Part shown: positions 1 through 12,279 of the stretch, in pieces
Layout: every line of letters begins with the position of its first letter
Numbering within the stretch: position 1 is the stretch's first letter
Origin: Pieris napi
Lineage: Eukaryota; Arthropoda; Insecta; Lepidoptera; Pieridae
Reading direction: 5' to 3'
Length of the DNA: 64,000 nt
Assembly: GCF_905475465.1 (NCBI RefSeq)
Contig: NC_062250.1
Location: 7,400,501-7,464,500, forward strand
Program-made: the position numbers and the translations under genes
Notes under the pieces: generated by a model
Seen by the model: only the letters and a program-made list of their open reading frames with translations
Told to the model about the DNA's origin: nothing
Databases searched by the model: none

Positions 1-673
1 ATTTTTTACAATATATCCAGATGTTAGGTATCCCTTGTTTCGTGCTGAAACATAATTAATATTTTTAAGTTTCTGTCGGTTTATCTTTTTTTTTAATTCA
101 AACGTATAATCATGTTAGGTATGTTGGATCAAATATATAAGCTTTCAATTGCTCAAATTCATACCATTTCAAGTGATCAACGTTAATTTTAAATGTTGGA
201 AACAACATTGCCATAACTTATTTAATGAAGCAATCAAAAGATAGTTATTGCTGCTGACTACACTTTAAAACTAAACATACCCTTTATGGGTCTTGGATTT
301 GTTTCATTAATAAATAATTGTTTTTAAAGTACATACTTGGATTTGGATTTTTGAGTCTAAATATAGGTTTGCTCAAGATTTTTTTTATTCATAGTACTGA
401 ATCAAATACTGTGCGAAATTACTAAGCCTTGTTACCATAAAACTTTTAATAATATTTGGCTTAGTTATAATATTATCAAACATGTTTTTAAGATACTTTA
501 CTTAGAAATACAAAGATATCCCATATATAAGTTTTTGTGTGTTTTATGCAAGTTTTTTTATTATTTACCTTAACTTTACAATAATTAAATTGCTATGCAA
601 TATTATTGTGTCAGTACTGTGACCTACCACATTTCCCTATTTACAATTTTAACAGATAATCATTGTATTACAG
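1..673. other. AT-rich non-coding stretch, possibly the last intron of an upstream gene
   Basis: No long reading frame or recognisable repeat is visible. If the exon at 674 is real, this would be its upstream intron; it ends in a pyrimidine-rich acceptor finishing with ACAG. Confidence 0.3.
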
Positions 674-730
674 CCATCAGTGGTAGTTGTCAAGAATGAG
701 GAAGAAAATGACCAATTATTGAAATGTTAA
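674..730 (+). CDS. Possible terminal coding exon of an unidentified upstream gene
   Basis: A plausible 3' splice site (TTGTATTACAG) is followed by an open stretch of 18 codons reading PSVVVVKNEEENDQLLKC and then TAA. A poly(A) signal lies about 140 bp downstream. The peptide is acidic and hydrophilic with no motif I recognise, so the product is unknown. The frame assumes a phase-0 acceptor; other phases are not excluded. The support is the combination of acceptor, short open tail, stop and AATAAA within 210 bp. A chance match is quite possible at this length. If real, the gene is on the + strand and ends about 56 kb before the first visible beat exon. Confidence 0.35.
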   Translation, partial: PSVVVVKNEEENDQLLKC

Positions 731-871
731 GAAGAGATATTAAACCGAGACCACTAATCTATTTTGAATGCAGTTTGGACAACTATGATTTTTATATGAA
801 AAATTGTATTACCGTGTTTAAGATAATTGTGTACTTCATAATAATTTTTTTGTATCTAATAATATTATATT

Positions 872-877
872 AATAAA
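872..877 (+). terminator. Poly(A) signal AATAAA of the putative upstream gene
   Basis: A canonical AATAAA hexamer lies 142 bp after the TAA of the putative terminal exon. A second AATAAA at 994-999 could be an alternative site. The hexamer is common in AT-rich DNA, so it counts only together with the exon. Confidence 0.3.
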
Positions 878-895
878 ATGATTAATTAAATCTAC

Positions 896-2454
896 CACTT
901 ATTTAATGACTGCCTATAGAAAACGTAGTAACCGAGTTAAATACATAGCTAAGCCGAAACGAAAAATATATAAGCCATGTTACTTTATAGGTGAATAAAA
1001 GAACAATATAATAACTTTAAACATTTAATTTAATGATTATAGTAAACTTTTAACACACTACAAAATAACTTTCAGTAAAACAAACTTAAGTATAATAAAA
1101 ACTAATTAAAACACAGCCTCACATAGAGCTAATCAATATCATCTACTTTATTTTGTAGATAAATATATTTATTTTAATATATTTTCTAATTAGTTTGTAA
1201 AAAGTAATAGTTATGAACGATAAATTTAAAAAAGCTTAATAAGTACTTAAACCATCATGTATGTAATGATGGTATTTCATACTTGTGTAAAGCAGAATAA
1301 TGTTTTTATCCAAAACCTTAATGTTATATCAATATATTTTATAAAAATATAGGAACCGAAATTGTACTGTGTTATCATTTATTATAAATTGAAGGATAGT
1401 CGAAATTCAATAATTTGAAAATGTCTGCACTATTGTGTCTTTTTATATCCAGGGGCCTTGTTGTATGATACACATGTAATATTCTTCTTCTTCAAAGGCA
1501 GAATGTATTTTTCTATCAGGAATTTTGAACATTTGGGGATCTCTGAAATTATTAGATTTATAATTTTAGTATAGTAGAAAAATACAAATATATTACAATA
1601 TTTACCTATCTTATTTATCGTTTTTTGTTCGACTTATCTCTGCTGGAGACAAGACATGATCAAGACTGCATCGAAAAATTGGTTCTTGGATAAAAATTAT
1701 ATTTTTAATGCTAAAGTAATCAAAATGTTTACCTTAGATCATCTATTTAGTATTTACTAGACTCTTCGTTCATCTCAGCAGCATATGTTCTAGGTTTCGT
1801 CAATACCATATAATTTCTTGAGTATTGGAAGAAAGCGATAATAACCAACGCCGAGAAACCAATTGGTCGTTTCGTGCCTACATTTTCTTCGCCATCTATA
1901 GATATTATATTAAGTATTTTTTAATGGATTACATCATTTATTTCTTGAAATAGAGGTTTAAACTTTAAAAGTGGAAACGGGCCTTCTGTAACAATAACAA
2001 AGTTCAATTTCACGAAGCTTAATGTTTATATATATAATTTTTTTCGTAAAATAATGCTGTATTGATAAATATTATTTTATAAACTTACCCCAAGATACAT
2101 ATAGATTGTCCTATGTTAGAATATTTTCACATAAAACAAGTTTTAACTTCGCTAAAAATGGCTAACTCACTGGTAAATGACGATTTCAGCGAGGGAAGAG
2201 CAACTTTTAATTTGTCAATTGTCGTACAAAATGTACATTTAAGTGAGATGAGATGTCAAATGGTATGTATCAGAATACCAAATACCAACAATTTTGGAGC
2301 GTAAGTGTAGCAGTGCCAAATTTTAGTTCCAAATGTTAACAATCTCATTTGAGCGGCGCTTTTGTCGCGGTTATTGTTTAACAGAATACCAAATTGTAAC
2401 ATGACACCGAAACGAACGATTTGACAGCAAAAATCAGCGCTGAGGGTGTGTGAA
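896..2454. other. Unannotated AT-rich stretch
   Basis: I see no gene or element with recognisable ends here. The 63-codon frame near 2113 has no signature of a protein family. Confidence 0.4.
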
Positions 2455-2477
2455 GTGAGTTACAGAATCGCAGGGCA
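2455..2477 (-). repeat. Single terminal repeat of a MITE family (relic)
   Basis: AGTGAGTTACAGAATCGC plus five more bases matches the right terminal repeat of the complete MITE at 31904-32087. The partner repeat is not visible upstream, so this is a truncated copy. The flanking 2540-2690 stretch is unusually rich in CpG and repeats the word TTAGACTTAAGAT, but I cannot assign it. Confidence 0.5.
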
Positions 2478-3518
2478 GGTGCGTGTACGGTGTGAATATA
2501 GGGCAATGTATAAGCACATGTTCTACGGTTTGTTCGCCATTTTAGCAGGTACATGTTGGACTTAAGATTTAGTTAGACTTAAGATGGTTTAGTTTCACCG
2601 CGGCCGATTACGATTGGTTCAAAAACGGCAGTCTACGCGGTCGCGATCACTTGCTGGTTTAGTCTCCACACGATATTCACGGCTTTAGCCAGATGCTTAT
2701 ATATCTGAATGGTTTTCCGGCATAGCCTTGAGTTTTGGTAATAATTAGTTTTACGTGTATTACTACTGTTTATTACACATCCATACGCAAATTCTACAGT
2801 CAAGCAAGAGCGGATCTAGCCCCCGCGTCTTTATTTTCAAAGTTAGTAGATCCTAAAATCAGAAATATTTTCATAACACATTACTTATTCTTCTTAAGGT
2901 CCCAGGAGGAGGTCATGACCTTAAATCCATTACAAGGGATTTTTATGTAGGTACTTATATATTGAAATATTTTTAAAAAACCCTAATACAAATGTTTTGT
3001 ATTGTTAATGTTATTTTAATGCTTTTTTGCCTTAATTTACTTTAAAATAATGTACAGAAATTTGTCAGAGGATATGTTTGTTAATAGACTTGAAATATTA
3101 GAAATATATAGAAAAAAAATTATGGTTAATTTATTGTAATCGCAATTGGTGGCGATTTTATATACACGTTAGTCCAGAATATTTCTTTCTCTTTCTATAC
3201 GAATATAGTTTCTTTGAACTATAAGTGGACTTTTAAATATAGATGATGTTAAAAACCACTGCATGGGTCACATACATTCGACACTATATTCAGTAGATAA
3301 AAGTGCGGGTTGGACGTTGGAAATAAGTTATTGCCTCCAATATTAACTGTTCTAGCCTGTAGGGGTTATCCAATGGAAGTATTATTTTATCTTTGTAAAT
3401 TTCTATAGGGTAGAGCAGACACATTTCTGCGCCATTTATGTCAGTGATTTTGAGTTAATGCAAAGGTTTTTCTTTTTAATGTGTCAATAAAAGACATAGA
3501 AAGAAAATCATTAGTGCA
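2478..3518. other. Unannotated stretch
   Basis: No gene recognised. It contains a CpG-rich patch (about 2590-2690) in otherwise AT-rich DNA. The 71-codon frame at 2735 has no family signature. Confidence 0.35.
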
Positions 3519-3559
3519 CAGCTAAAGTTTGAATCCGTCGTGGATTCAAACTTTAGCTG
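3519..3559. repeat. Perfect 18 bp inverted repeat with 5-base loop
   Basis: CAGCTAAAGTTTGAATCC is followed by GTCGT and then its exact reverse complement. A short run of CTTTAG words follows. No element with defined ends surrounds it. Confidence 0.8.
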
Positions 3560-3787
3560 GCTTTAGCTTTAGCTTTTCCGGGTTTTACGTCATAAAGTCA
3601 TGGACTACCAATATAAAAAGTTATCATTTAAAAAGGCGCTGAAAATTGTTTAGTTTATTCAAATACTGTCCTTATTAAAACAAAGTATTTGTAAGTATTA
3701 ATTATCTATTAAATATAATATATTTTATGATACTGGCCTTTTTGCACATTTGACCTAACTTGAATTGACGTCCTCTAACCCCTAGAT

Positions 3788-4210
3788 GGGACAAAGGACA
3801 GTGAGTCTCGATCGCGTTCGGTTTTGAGCCTCGTATTTCACCTCATTCCAAGTCTTTCCAGCTCTCTTTGCCTCATCTGCAACAGGCGCCAGGTTTGCCT
3901 GGGACAGCCACGCTTCCAATTTCCTTGCGGGTTCCAATCAAGCGCCTGCTTGGGAATATATTTGGGATCGCTTCGGATTGTATGGTCTATACATTTCCAT
4001 TTGCGTCGCTTGATCTGCTGGATAATCGGGATTTATCAGCAGCGCTCCAAAGGTTGCTCGTTAGATTTTAGGCTAGTAGATGCCCAGAATACGGCGAAGA
4101 CAGCGGTTGATGAAGACTTGGAATCAGTGTGAGATGTCTTTGGTGATGTTTCACAACCATAGAGCAGCACCGATTTGACGTTGGATCTGAACATTTGAAA
4201 GTGGGTAATG
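3788..4210 (-). pseudogene. Degenerate LINE ORF2, C-terminal part
   Basis: Read on the minus strand, two segments in different frames match the end of a LINE ORF2. The first contains SNVKSVLLYGCETS, the usual end of the reverse transcriptase region. The second contains IKRRKWKCIDHTIR followed by QALDWNPQG and CPRQTWR, the conserved basic and tryptophan-rich tail of RTE/CR1-like insect LINEs. Stops and a frameshift separate them, so the copy is dead. Neither the 5' part nor a clear 3' tail is present. Clade assignment beyond a non-LTR element is inference. Confidence 0.75.
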
Positions 4211-7200
4211 ATTTATAAGTATAAATAAGTTCGATTGACTTGCAATTTTCCAGCATTCTGACTTAAGTACGCTAAGGCGCTTGAAATTGACTTTCAAAAT
4301 TGCTTGAAAAACAGGTCACAGTTCCTTTAGATTCTGGGCTCTCATTAACAATGTCTGTGTGATTTTAGATTTTTATAATTAAATGCCAGGAAACTTAATG
4401 AAATTTCTTTCGGAAATAAATTGTGTTTATATAATTGGATAAATTTTTAAAGCAGAGATGCGATTGAAAATTATTTCTGTATGCCCTTTTTCTTCTTCAT
4501 CGATCTAAGAGAATGGTGAAAGAATAAATAGTATTTTTGAATGGCTAAAATATATTAATTTCCACAACTGTTTTATTGATTCGCTTTAGGATATAAGCCC
4601 GTGTTCTAGTCATTCAATCAAACATAAATCTAGTTTCAGGAGCTGTCAAACCATTTCTCTGTATTAAGTTTGACATATTTGATAGCGCTTAAGACGAGAT
4701 TGTGACTTGAAATACTTTAAATAAATCCAGGTATATCATCTGCCCTGGCCCTCGCGGCGTTTGAGAGTGTCCCCTGGGTGGCGAATAATTATGTTGTGGT
4801 TGGTAAAAGTCTAAGAGGCCTGCTGAACAAAGAAGGGTGTAGTCCTCCAGCTTTATCCCCAATAAGTGGTGCGGTTGACAGCTTGCCCTTGAATATTTAT
4901 TTACGAATTAAAATATGGACCTTAGATATGCCAGATTTCAAAGGTTTTCATTGCTATATAATGAGCTTATATTACTTACTTAAAATCAGCACAGTTGATA
5001 TCCTAATCACTTTACGGTTCAGAATCGCTAAGTACTGCTATAGGAAAATTATTTTAATTTTACAAATCAAAATTAACGTTAATAAAAGAAACACAGTACA
5101 GTATTCTTTTTTTCATATTGTGGTTTACTTTCAAGAGTTTTGACTTCTCAACAAATAAAACCAAAGAGTTGAACTCGGTAACGGTTCAGGATATACGAAA
5201 TTGCTGACATCAAAATTGCTTCTTCAAAACGTTTAAGCAATTCAATGATAGCAGTTAAGTGGATGATTCGGTGCAATATCTATACAATTGCTGAATTCCA
5301 ACAATGTCTTCGAGAACTGCATTTCGTTCACATTTTCGTACTAAATTCAACTGATAAAGATTTTGAGAGAAATATGTATTATGAAGGCATTTCTTCATTC
5401 TCTTCTTTCACCTAATGTTTTCTTTTATTTTAATCGTATAATTATTTATTATTTCAGCATATAACCTTATTTATAAACGAAATAAGAATAATTAAAATTA
5501 ATAAATAGAAAACTAAAATAAATTTTAGAAGATTCCTTGAGATCTTTAATGCTGGTAACATTTCCTCGCTGTATTGCAATACTTATTTGTAAAGTATAAA
5601 ATAATTAAAAAACGTTTGTCTTAATTTATTTTTCAAATGTCATTGTAATTATGATATGAAAACCATACATATCATGTAGTTGCAGCTAACAATAAAATAC
5701 TCCATACAAATAAATGAAATAATTAAAAATGATATGCCTTATAGTTACTAAATTTTATCTTCCAGCGTCTAAATGATGAATGATGATGGAAGAAGAACGT
5801 AAAAATTGGGTTAAAACCAGAATAATCAGTAGTTGTCTTTTCATAATCAAAGATTTTACGGGTTAATTTTATATACAAGTTGCCTTCGACGTTTTAAACG
5901 ACTCATGAAGATAAAAATGAACCCAGGTCTTTATAATTCTTGAATTATCATAAAGCGTTTCTTGTGTTCTATATAAAAACTGAAGTTAATTTAAGAATAA
6001 AGAAGACGTGTACAACTTATCCCTAATATATTAAAACATTCAATGCGTTAACCAAAAGTAGCCTTTTCGTTTTTGTTGAATGTGGTTTTCAAAATTTATT
6101 TGCGAACTGAAAAGTTAATGTCGGCGTCTATTTAACTTAAAAAAATGTTGGGTTGGTCACGCAATTGTGACCGTTGAAGAGGCTTTGACGGCATTTGATA
6201 AGCTATTCATGACTTTTTCATTCGCTATAAATATTGAATTCGTAATAATGTATTATAAAATATTAAAACAAAATTTTATTAGGTAGCTGATCTATTATAA
6301 TGTATTAAAGTAATCCCATATCATTAATAAACAATCGTATATCGCGTACAGATAATTCTTAAGATAAAGGATGTGGCGAGCGAAGTTAATTTTTATATTA
6401 ATTTTTTTATTTATTCACGCGGTTTCAAATTAATATACATTACCTATAATATTATAATAAATTGTCTGGAAGAAACTGCTTTTTATTTTCGTCTTTTATT
6501 TTATGTTGTCATGTTTTGTGTTATTGTGTTGCAAATAAAGTATTATTTTAATACTGTTTCGGCGCAAGCGAAGCTAGTTATTTAATATTTCTAAAACATG
6601 AAACCCTTTTGCCATTCTTCTACACTATATATTCTAAATCAAAACATTGAAAATTAATAAAATGTTTAGCATTTATGGACACACATTTTACTAAATAGAA
6701 TAGTGAATGGAATGTAAAACGAAAGCTTTTAGATTCTCTCAATAAGGATAAGTTAATGTGGAACTTTTGAGATTCAAGCTCCTTTCAAAGTTGAATGCCC
6801 CCTACCAAAATTAAGTTTAATGAGTTCTTTGTTTGTGTTAAAATTACCATATGACTTAAAAGTTTAATATGATTTAGGAAATTTGCATTGCGTTTTATGC
6901 TAAAATTAAAGGTTCATTTCATGAGGGACGTTTTGGAAGGAATTATTTACTTAGTTTTTATATGTGTTTAGTGCCTATAGTTATAGAATACATATACAAT
7001 AATTAGTTTACCATTAATAAAATACATTTAAATAAAACACAGAGGAGTAACCATTATCAAAGCTAGAAGTTATCATAAAATTGCGAAAATAATTCATAAT
7101 GTCATGAAATAGTTGGATATTAACTCAAACTATCATCACATAGTACACAATTTGAAAGAAAATTACGGGTGAATACCACTAGTTAAATTCCTTATATAAC

Positions 7201-7261
7201 ATTACTATTTTATTAGTTTAACGGTACTAATAGGCACATTTTTGCCTTATCGTTTCACCAG
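4211..7261. other. Long stretch without recognised genes
   Basis: Mostly AT-rich. A less AT-rich patch at about 4740-4900 forms the start of a 121-codon open frame (4778-5143); it may be a transposon relic, but I recognise no motif. CGCAAGCGAAGCTAGT near 6564 resembles the CTAGT end of Helitron-like elements, but no matching 5' end was found. Confidence 0.35.
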
Positions 7262-7284
7262 GCTTTCCCATGTCACCACCACCA

Positions 7285-7550
7285 TAATTTTTTTCAAAAT
7301 CACGGCATATTCTGTTAAATTAAAAAAAAACCAATGGTACTTGGTACTTGTTTGGTTTCAGGCCAAACCAAGTTTGCGTTTTTAATATCACGGTCATTCC
7401 TTCTCAATTTCTGTCATACTTCTTTTCTCGTCGTGTAACAGTTTTAACATTTTCATTGGTTCATCTCGTTGTATCGACGTGCGACCCGTTTTCCCCTCAA
7501 TAACGATTAGGTTTTTAACACTTTTTAATAAAATACATATATTTATCGAA
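7285..7550. repeat. Diverged direct repeat, copy 1
   Basis: This shares blocks in the same order with 8075-8400: TTTTCAAAATCACG, TTTTTAATATCACGG, CTTCTTTTCTCGTCGTGTAA, TTTTCATTGGT, CATCTCGTTG, and CAATAACGATTAGGT. The copies differ by point changes and by a roughly 75 bp segment present only in copy 2. The family is unknown and no coding content is recognised. Confidence 0.65.
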
Positions 7551-7851
7551 AACTGCGCAATTGATCACTACTTGTAAAATACATGAAACTTTGTAGGATT
7601 TCTTCAATGCCGACATCAATTACAAGTTTTTGGGCATTATTATAACTTAGGTATATTGTTACGTTCAGCGATATTTTTCACTATGTAACGAAACGTCGAA
7701 AAACTTGGCATGAAGCTTCTTTCCACGAAAGAGTGAAGTTAATCAAAGAGGTATATAAATAAATGTTAAGTTGTATTCCAAAAATTAAATTTAGCTGATT
7801 ATAAAATAAAAAAATAAAAATGTGTTTAGTACATATGCATTACAATGTGTA

Positions 7852-7912
7852 AGATTTGGGAACCCTTTTAAGTAAAAAAATACTTATGTCAGGGTTCCCA
7901 GCTCTTCCATAA
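7852..7912. repeat. Imperfect inverted repeat
   Basis: TGGGAACCCTTTTAAGTA and, after a short A-run, TACTTATGTCAGGGTTCCCA form a hairpin with 10 bp outer and 6 bp inner paired blocks. Nothing indicates a function. Confidence 0.6.
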
Positions 7913-8074
7913 CAAACTTAATTATAAATTCCTATACATTATATATATGATATAATTATATCTTTTATTTTATTTATTTTTTCTTTGATTATTATGCAAC
8001 ACAATTTTTCATGTTCGAATGACGTTACTGTATCGCCATTCTACGTGCAATACACGTATGGTTATGTGTTTTCA

Positions 8075-8400
8075 AAATCACGACATATTCTTCTAAATTA
8101 AGGAAAAATTCCAAAGGTACTTGATAGGGCTGGTTACGGGGAAAACAAAGTTCGTGTTTTTAATATCACGGTTATTCATTTTCGGACCTTTAGACTTATA
8201 TTTTAATGTCGAATTCTGTAGCAGAGTGTTATTTTGAGCGGAATTTCCTTCACCATTTTCTATCAAACTTCTTTTCTCGTCGTGTAACAGATCAAACCTT
8301 TTCATTGGTCCATCTCGTTGGATCGACGGCGCAACCCGCATTCCCTTCAATAACGATTAGGTAAGATTTTTTAACACTTGTTTTATGAAATACACATATT
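8075..8400. repeat. Diverged direct repeat, copy 2
   Basis: Second copy of the repeat at 7285-7550, in the same orientation about 790 bp downstream. It has an extra segment (about 8180-8255) in its middle. Confidence 0.65.
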
Positions 8401-8736
8401 TTGGAATTGCTGTACCACCATTCCGCATACTATACACATTAGGTCACGTACCCAGTAAAGTGTTATCATGAAATAACGATGTATCGTATTGTAATAAACG
8501 TTGTAGGGCATATTATTATTAATTAGATTATTATTACCCTCTTTTCTTGAATATTATATCGGATTGGTTCGGAAACACCTAGCTTTTCTTTAATAAATTT
8601 AAGAAATGTATTAAAGGAAAGCTGTGTAAAAAGGCTTACTATAAAGTTAACGATTATCTAGTTGATAAATGGGCATGGGACTAGTGCTACTGGCAAGCTA
8701 CTTCTAATTAATTTGCGATATTTGTTTTAAAATAAG

Positions 8737-8934
8737 TGTTGTTTGATGATTTGCTATTTTAAAAGAGTACCGAGAGTTTTTTACGCCGGCTTTTTCTCTC
8801 GGCCTACACCCTCTGTCTTCGTTGCCGATGAGTAGGGATGCCTACAGATTCAAATTTAATGACGTGGTATAAGTTATACCTGTATCTTATGTTCCATAAT
8901 AAACATATTTTATTGATTTTTTTTATTTTAACTG
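8737..8934 (+). mobile_element. 5'-truncated LINE 3' end, family X
   Basis: This begins near GATGATTTG, continues with GAGTACCGAGAGTTTTTTAC and a block encoding no obvious protein, and ends in GTTCCATAATAAACATATTT. An inverted copy lies at 18450-18640, whose tail is (TAAAA)n. Position-specific truncation plus a repeating A-rich tail suggests a non-LTR retrotransposon 3' UTR. The clade cannot be named from this part alone. Confidence 0.65.
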
Positions 8935-9520
8935 ATCTGCAAAAGCAACAGCTTTATCTGAAAGTAGCAGGTCACAGTGCGAGTTAAAATTGCCCTATAA
9001 AGTTGATGTGCTCAGTAGAATGACGGACATCGAGGCATATGGGTACAATTTCAATTATGTTTCAACGGCCGTTGATCAAACTCAGCATATTAATCCAAAT
9101 AACTCCTACGATTATACAATTTTCCTAAGTCACGTCATAACCCGCTATACCTGAAACCATTTTCCATATAAACGTCAACACCAGCATTATATTACATAAT
9201 TAAACACGGGTTTAAAGTCAACCGTAAATTCAATGTGTTGGTTTGGAACCAATTTGACACCATCCGTCACGGGAGGCCTCGTTAGTTGTATATTGTTTCG
9301 TTTCCGGTCTAAAGGACCCCTTAAGACCTGTCCGTGACGTTGCAATGAATGAAAGTGGGTTAAACTGTACCGTTGAATGTTATTCTTAACCATTCAATGA
9401 ATGAATACAAACCATTTCAAATACTTAGTTGTAATTAATTTACATAATATTTTGTTGATAATTCAAGGTCTAGATTTTTGTTACAATATTATTATATGAT
9501 ATATATATATATATAATATT

Positions 9521-9792
9521 AGTGTTGGCCTAGTGGCTTCATCGTGCGACTCTCATACCTGAGGTCGTAGGTTCGATCCCCGGCTGTGCGACTTTATTTC
9601 TATGTGCGCATTTATCATTTGCGGTGAAGGAAAACATCGTGAGGAAACCGACATGTCTTGACCCAAAAAGTCCACGGCATGTGTCAGGCACTAGAGGCTG
9701 ATCACCTACTCGCCTATTGGATTAAAAAATAATCATGAAACAGATTCATAAATCTGAGGCCAAGACCTAAAGAGGTTGTAGATGATTTATTT
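9521..9792 (+). mobile_element. tRNA-derived SINE
   Basis: A tRNA-like head carries a box A (GGCCTAGTGGC, about 9527) and box B (GGTTCGATCCC, 9570-9580), the internal RNA polymerase III promoter. The body has the conserved lepidopteran SINE segment GGAAAACATCGTGAGGAAAC and then CTGATCACCTACTCGCCTAT. Fragments of the same body occur near 28075-28190 (inverted) and 32088-32130. The tRNA-like part cannot fold into a full tRNA and is not a tRNA gene. Confidence 0.8.
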
Positions 9793-10386
9793 TTTATATA
9801 ATATAGTTATGATTTTCAGAAGTTTATTTCTACATGAACTTTGATATTGTATTTTTAGCATAAAAATGTACATTAGGATATAGTAAAAAACATTCTGATC
9901 ATAGTAAATGATTTCATAACTGTTATTATGTAAAATTACTCATTCACACACACAAACGCACACATAGTCTACCATTCACACAATACACGTATTTATTTTA
10001 TCATATAAGTTACGCAAGACCTGGATCCTTAGTAATTTGTATTTACTTAATATATGGTACAAAAACATTACATTACAACATATTAGGCGAAATTATTTAA
10101 TTGATTCTGTTACATTAAAGAGAAATACAAATGCGTATTCGTAGAATTCCTTCTTTTAAGAGCCACTTACTTTGATTTTACATAATTAAAGTAGCTCAAG
10201 ATAGCAAACGGAATTTTTAATTACAGAAATTTAATACTGAGTATTTTCTAAGTGCTATCAAGTACCTTTGTCATGTTTTAGTAGGAATAATATTACAAAT
10301 GTGTATATTAAATAAAAATTATTATATTTAAATAGTTGGTGTATTTATTTTAGTACAATTATAATGAAGTTAACATATTTCTTGCA
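9793..10386. other. Unannotated AT-rich stretch
   Basis: No gene seen. A short ACAC-rich run occurs at about 9946-9965. Confidence 0.4.
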
Positions 10387-10642
10387 TTTTTTTTTTGATT
10401 GGACAATTCACACCAATTGACCTAGTCCCATGTTAAGCTCGTGAAGCTTGTGTTATGGGTACTAGGCAACGGATATACATACATATTATAGATAGATAGA
10501 CATATAAATACATATTTAAACACCCAAGACCTAAGCACAACACCAAATGCTCATCACATCGATGTCTTCTCTCAGCCGCGGATCGAACCCGGGACCCATG
10601 GATTCGCAGTCAGGGGTACTAACCACTAGACCAATAAGCCGT
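10387..10642 (-). mobile_element. tRNA-derived SINE, second family
   Basis: On the minus strand the element starts with a tRNA-like head (box A TCTAGTGGTTAGT; box B GGGTTCGATCC). It continues through CATCGATGTGATGAGCAT and a GATA/TAGA-rich stretch, and ends in an A-run (T-run at 10387-10396 on +). A near-full-length copy in the opposite orientation is at 26797-27058. Confidence 0.8.
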
Positions 10643-11006
10643 CATTCACTCAGTCGCTGAGTCCTCCAAGCCTCCAATCCAGCTGAGGACGTCAATAGGC
10701 TGAAACGAAACATTCTATTCACATATAGTATTAATAAACAATTAAATGAATAAATGAGTTATTAAAAAATATCCATCATAACGCATGTTAGATAGATGAG
10801 ATAGATGTTGCTGTATTTTTTTGTCACAATCATATTACAAGCCTTTATTAGTTAATTAATGTTAAAACGCGTTTTTTTTTAGACGTGAGAATCACAAAAA
10901 ATTTAATAGTTATTTGAGACTTACAGCATATGAATAAGTTAAGTTCGATATATTTTTCAATAGGGAATAGAATACAGAACCATATATGATTATAATATAT
11001 ATTATG

Positions 11007-11570
11007 GTTGCCAAGCTTGGTGTCTGTGAACTTAGCATAGCACTTACCAGCAGAGCACAAAATTAGAGTTCTGGCAGAACACACAATAGCTCTATAGTTC
11101 CTGATAGTTTTTAGAAGGGTTCTGGACTTTTAAGTTCAGATTTTTTTTAAATGGTAAAATGCTCTGCCAGCTTCCCGATCACAGCAGAGCATTTCTTATC
11201 GATTTCGATAAAAAAGTTCTCATTAAGAATTCAATTGTAACAGTTCCCTATCATTTGAATGCAAAAATATAAAGGTTTAGTTATAAAAAAGAGCGAGAGA
11301 AAACGAAATAATGAGCACTTTACTTTTTTCAAACTTTTACTGAATTAAAAAAAAACATATTGTACAGACATGGAAGATCTGCTGAGAGAAAGTGAAGAGT
11401 TCTGGCCTAGGCTTTAATTGTATTGCCTAGAAAGTGGAGCTGGGAGTCCAGAACTCTGTCTAAAAACTATCAGGAACTATAGAGCTATTGTGTGTGCTGC
11501 CAGAACTCTAATTTTTTGTAAGTTTGCTGGTAAGTACTCTGCTCAGTTCATAGACACCCAAGCTTGGTTG
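11007..11570. mobile_element. Fold-back element with arms of about 120 bp
   Basis: The left arm (about 11007-11128) and right arm (about 11446-11570) are reverse complements with few differences. They share GAGTTCTGGCAG, AATAGCTCTATAGTTCCTGA, TAGTTTTTAGA and CCAAGCTTGG. The roughly 317 bp between them has no recognisable coding region. This is the structure of a non-autonomous fold-back or MITE-type DNA element. I could not define a target duplication. Confidence 0.75.
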
Positions 11571-12118
11571 AAAAACATGTTTAATGCACCCTGATTTAAA
11601 GCTAAGAAACCAAACGAACCGAACTTAAAATTTGGTTATTTGAAACTTAGGGTAAGGGGCTATCGTACCAATAGAATTCGTGTTGGTGTGTCTCATGGCA
11701 CTAACATTTGTCGGGGGGCCGTCAGTGACTCAGTGAACAGGAATTAATGTAATTAAAATTTATACACACATCCAAAAAACTTAATGAGCAAAGAGAATAT
11801 TATTCCGTATCTCTAGGATGTAGAGACAAGTTAATTTTAATTTCGATATATGACTTTATTTAATTAACTTAACAAACAAAATGAACGCCATCAAGGATTT
11901 CGGAGTAAAGTAATTAATTTTAAGAAGAGAAAGTTTATTATGACAAGACGCGTTGGTGTTTTAAAATCAAATTAAATCAATTGAACTAATTACTTGATGT
12001 CATGTGTAATACAGAAATAATTTAGACACGTTCTTATAGACATTTCAATTGACACAACTTTTTAATAGGTACTTTTCAAATTTGTCTTTGAACAGAAAAT
12101 GATATTGCGAGTAGTTTA
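11571..12118. other. Unannotated stretch; left flank of the Copia insertion
   Basis: No gene recognised. The last five bases (GTTTA, 12114-12118) are the left copy of the Copia target-site duplication. Confidence 0.5.
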
Positions 12119-12279
12119 TGTTGGGTTATAAGTGTGCAGCGGTAGTCGCGTGCAGCAGTCCAGTTTATTAAAATAATTGACAATATAAAAACATAACAAG
12201 ACCATAGCAACGCCAACTTTAAATAACGAACTATGACGATATAATATGTATGCAAATTACCAAAGAGTTTCCTCTAATA
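12119..12279 (-). repeat. Copia 3' LTR
   Basis: On the + strand it starts TGTTGGGTTATAAG and ends TTTCCTCTAATA. It is 161 bp long and identical by eye to 16653-16813. In element orientation the LTR begins TATTAG and ends CCCAACA. The start therefore departs from the usual TG in both copies, which suggests a family trait rather than damage to one copy. Confidence 0.95.

Noticed and set aside
4778..5143. 121-codon frame
   Set aside because: The first part lies in a less AT-rich patch but the rest is Ile/Tyr/Leu-rich as expected from AT-rich DNA; no motif, splice or promoter support.
9521..9595. tRNA gene candidates at the heads of the SINEs (also 10570, 26805, 55450, 62015, 63160 and 63800)
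   Set aside because: Box A and B motifs are present but full cloverleaf pairing and intact arms are not, and most continue into SINE bodies with A-rich tails.
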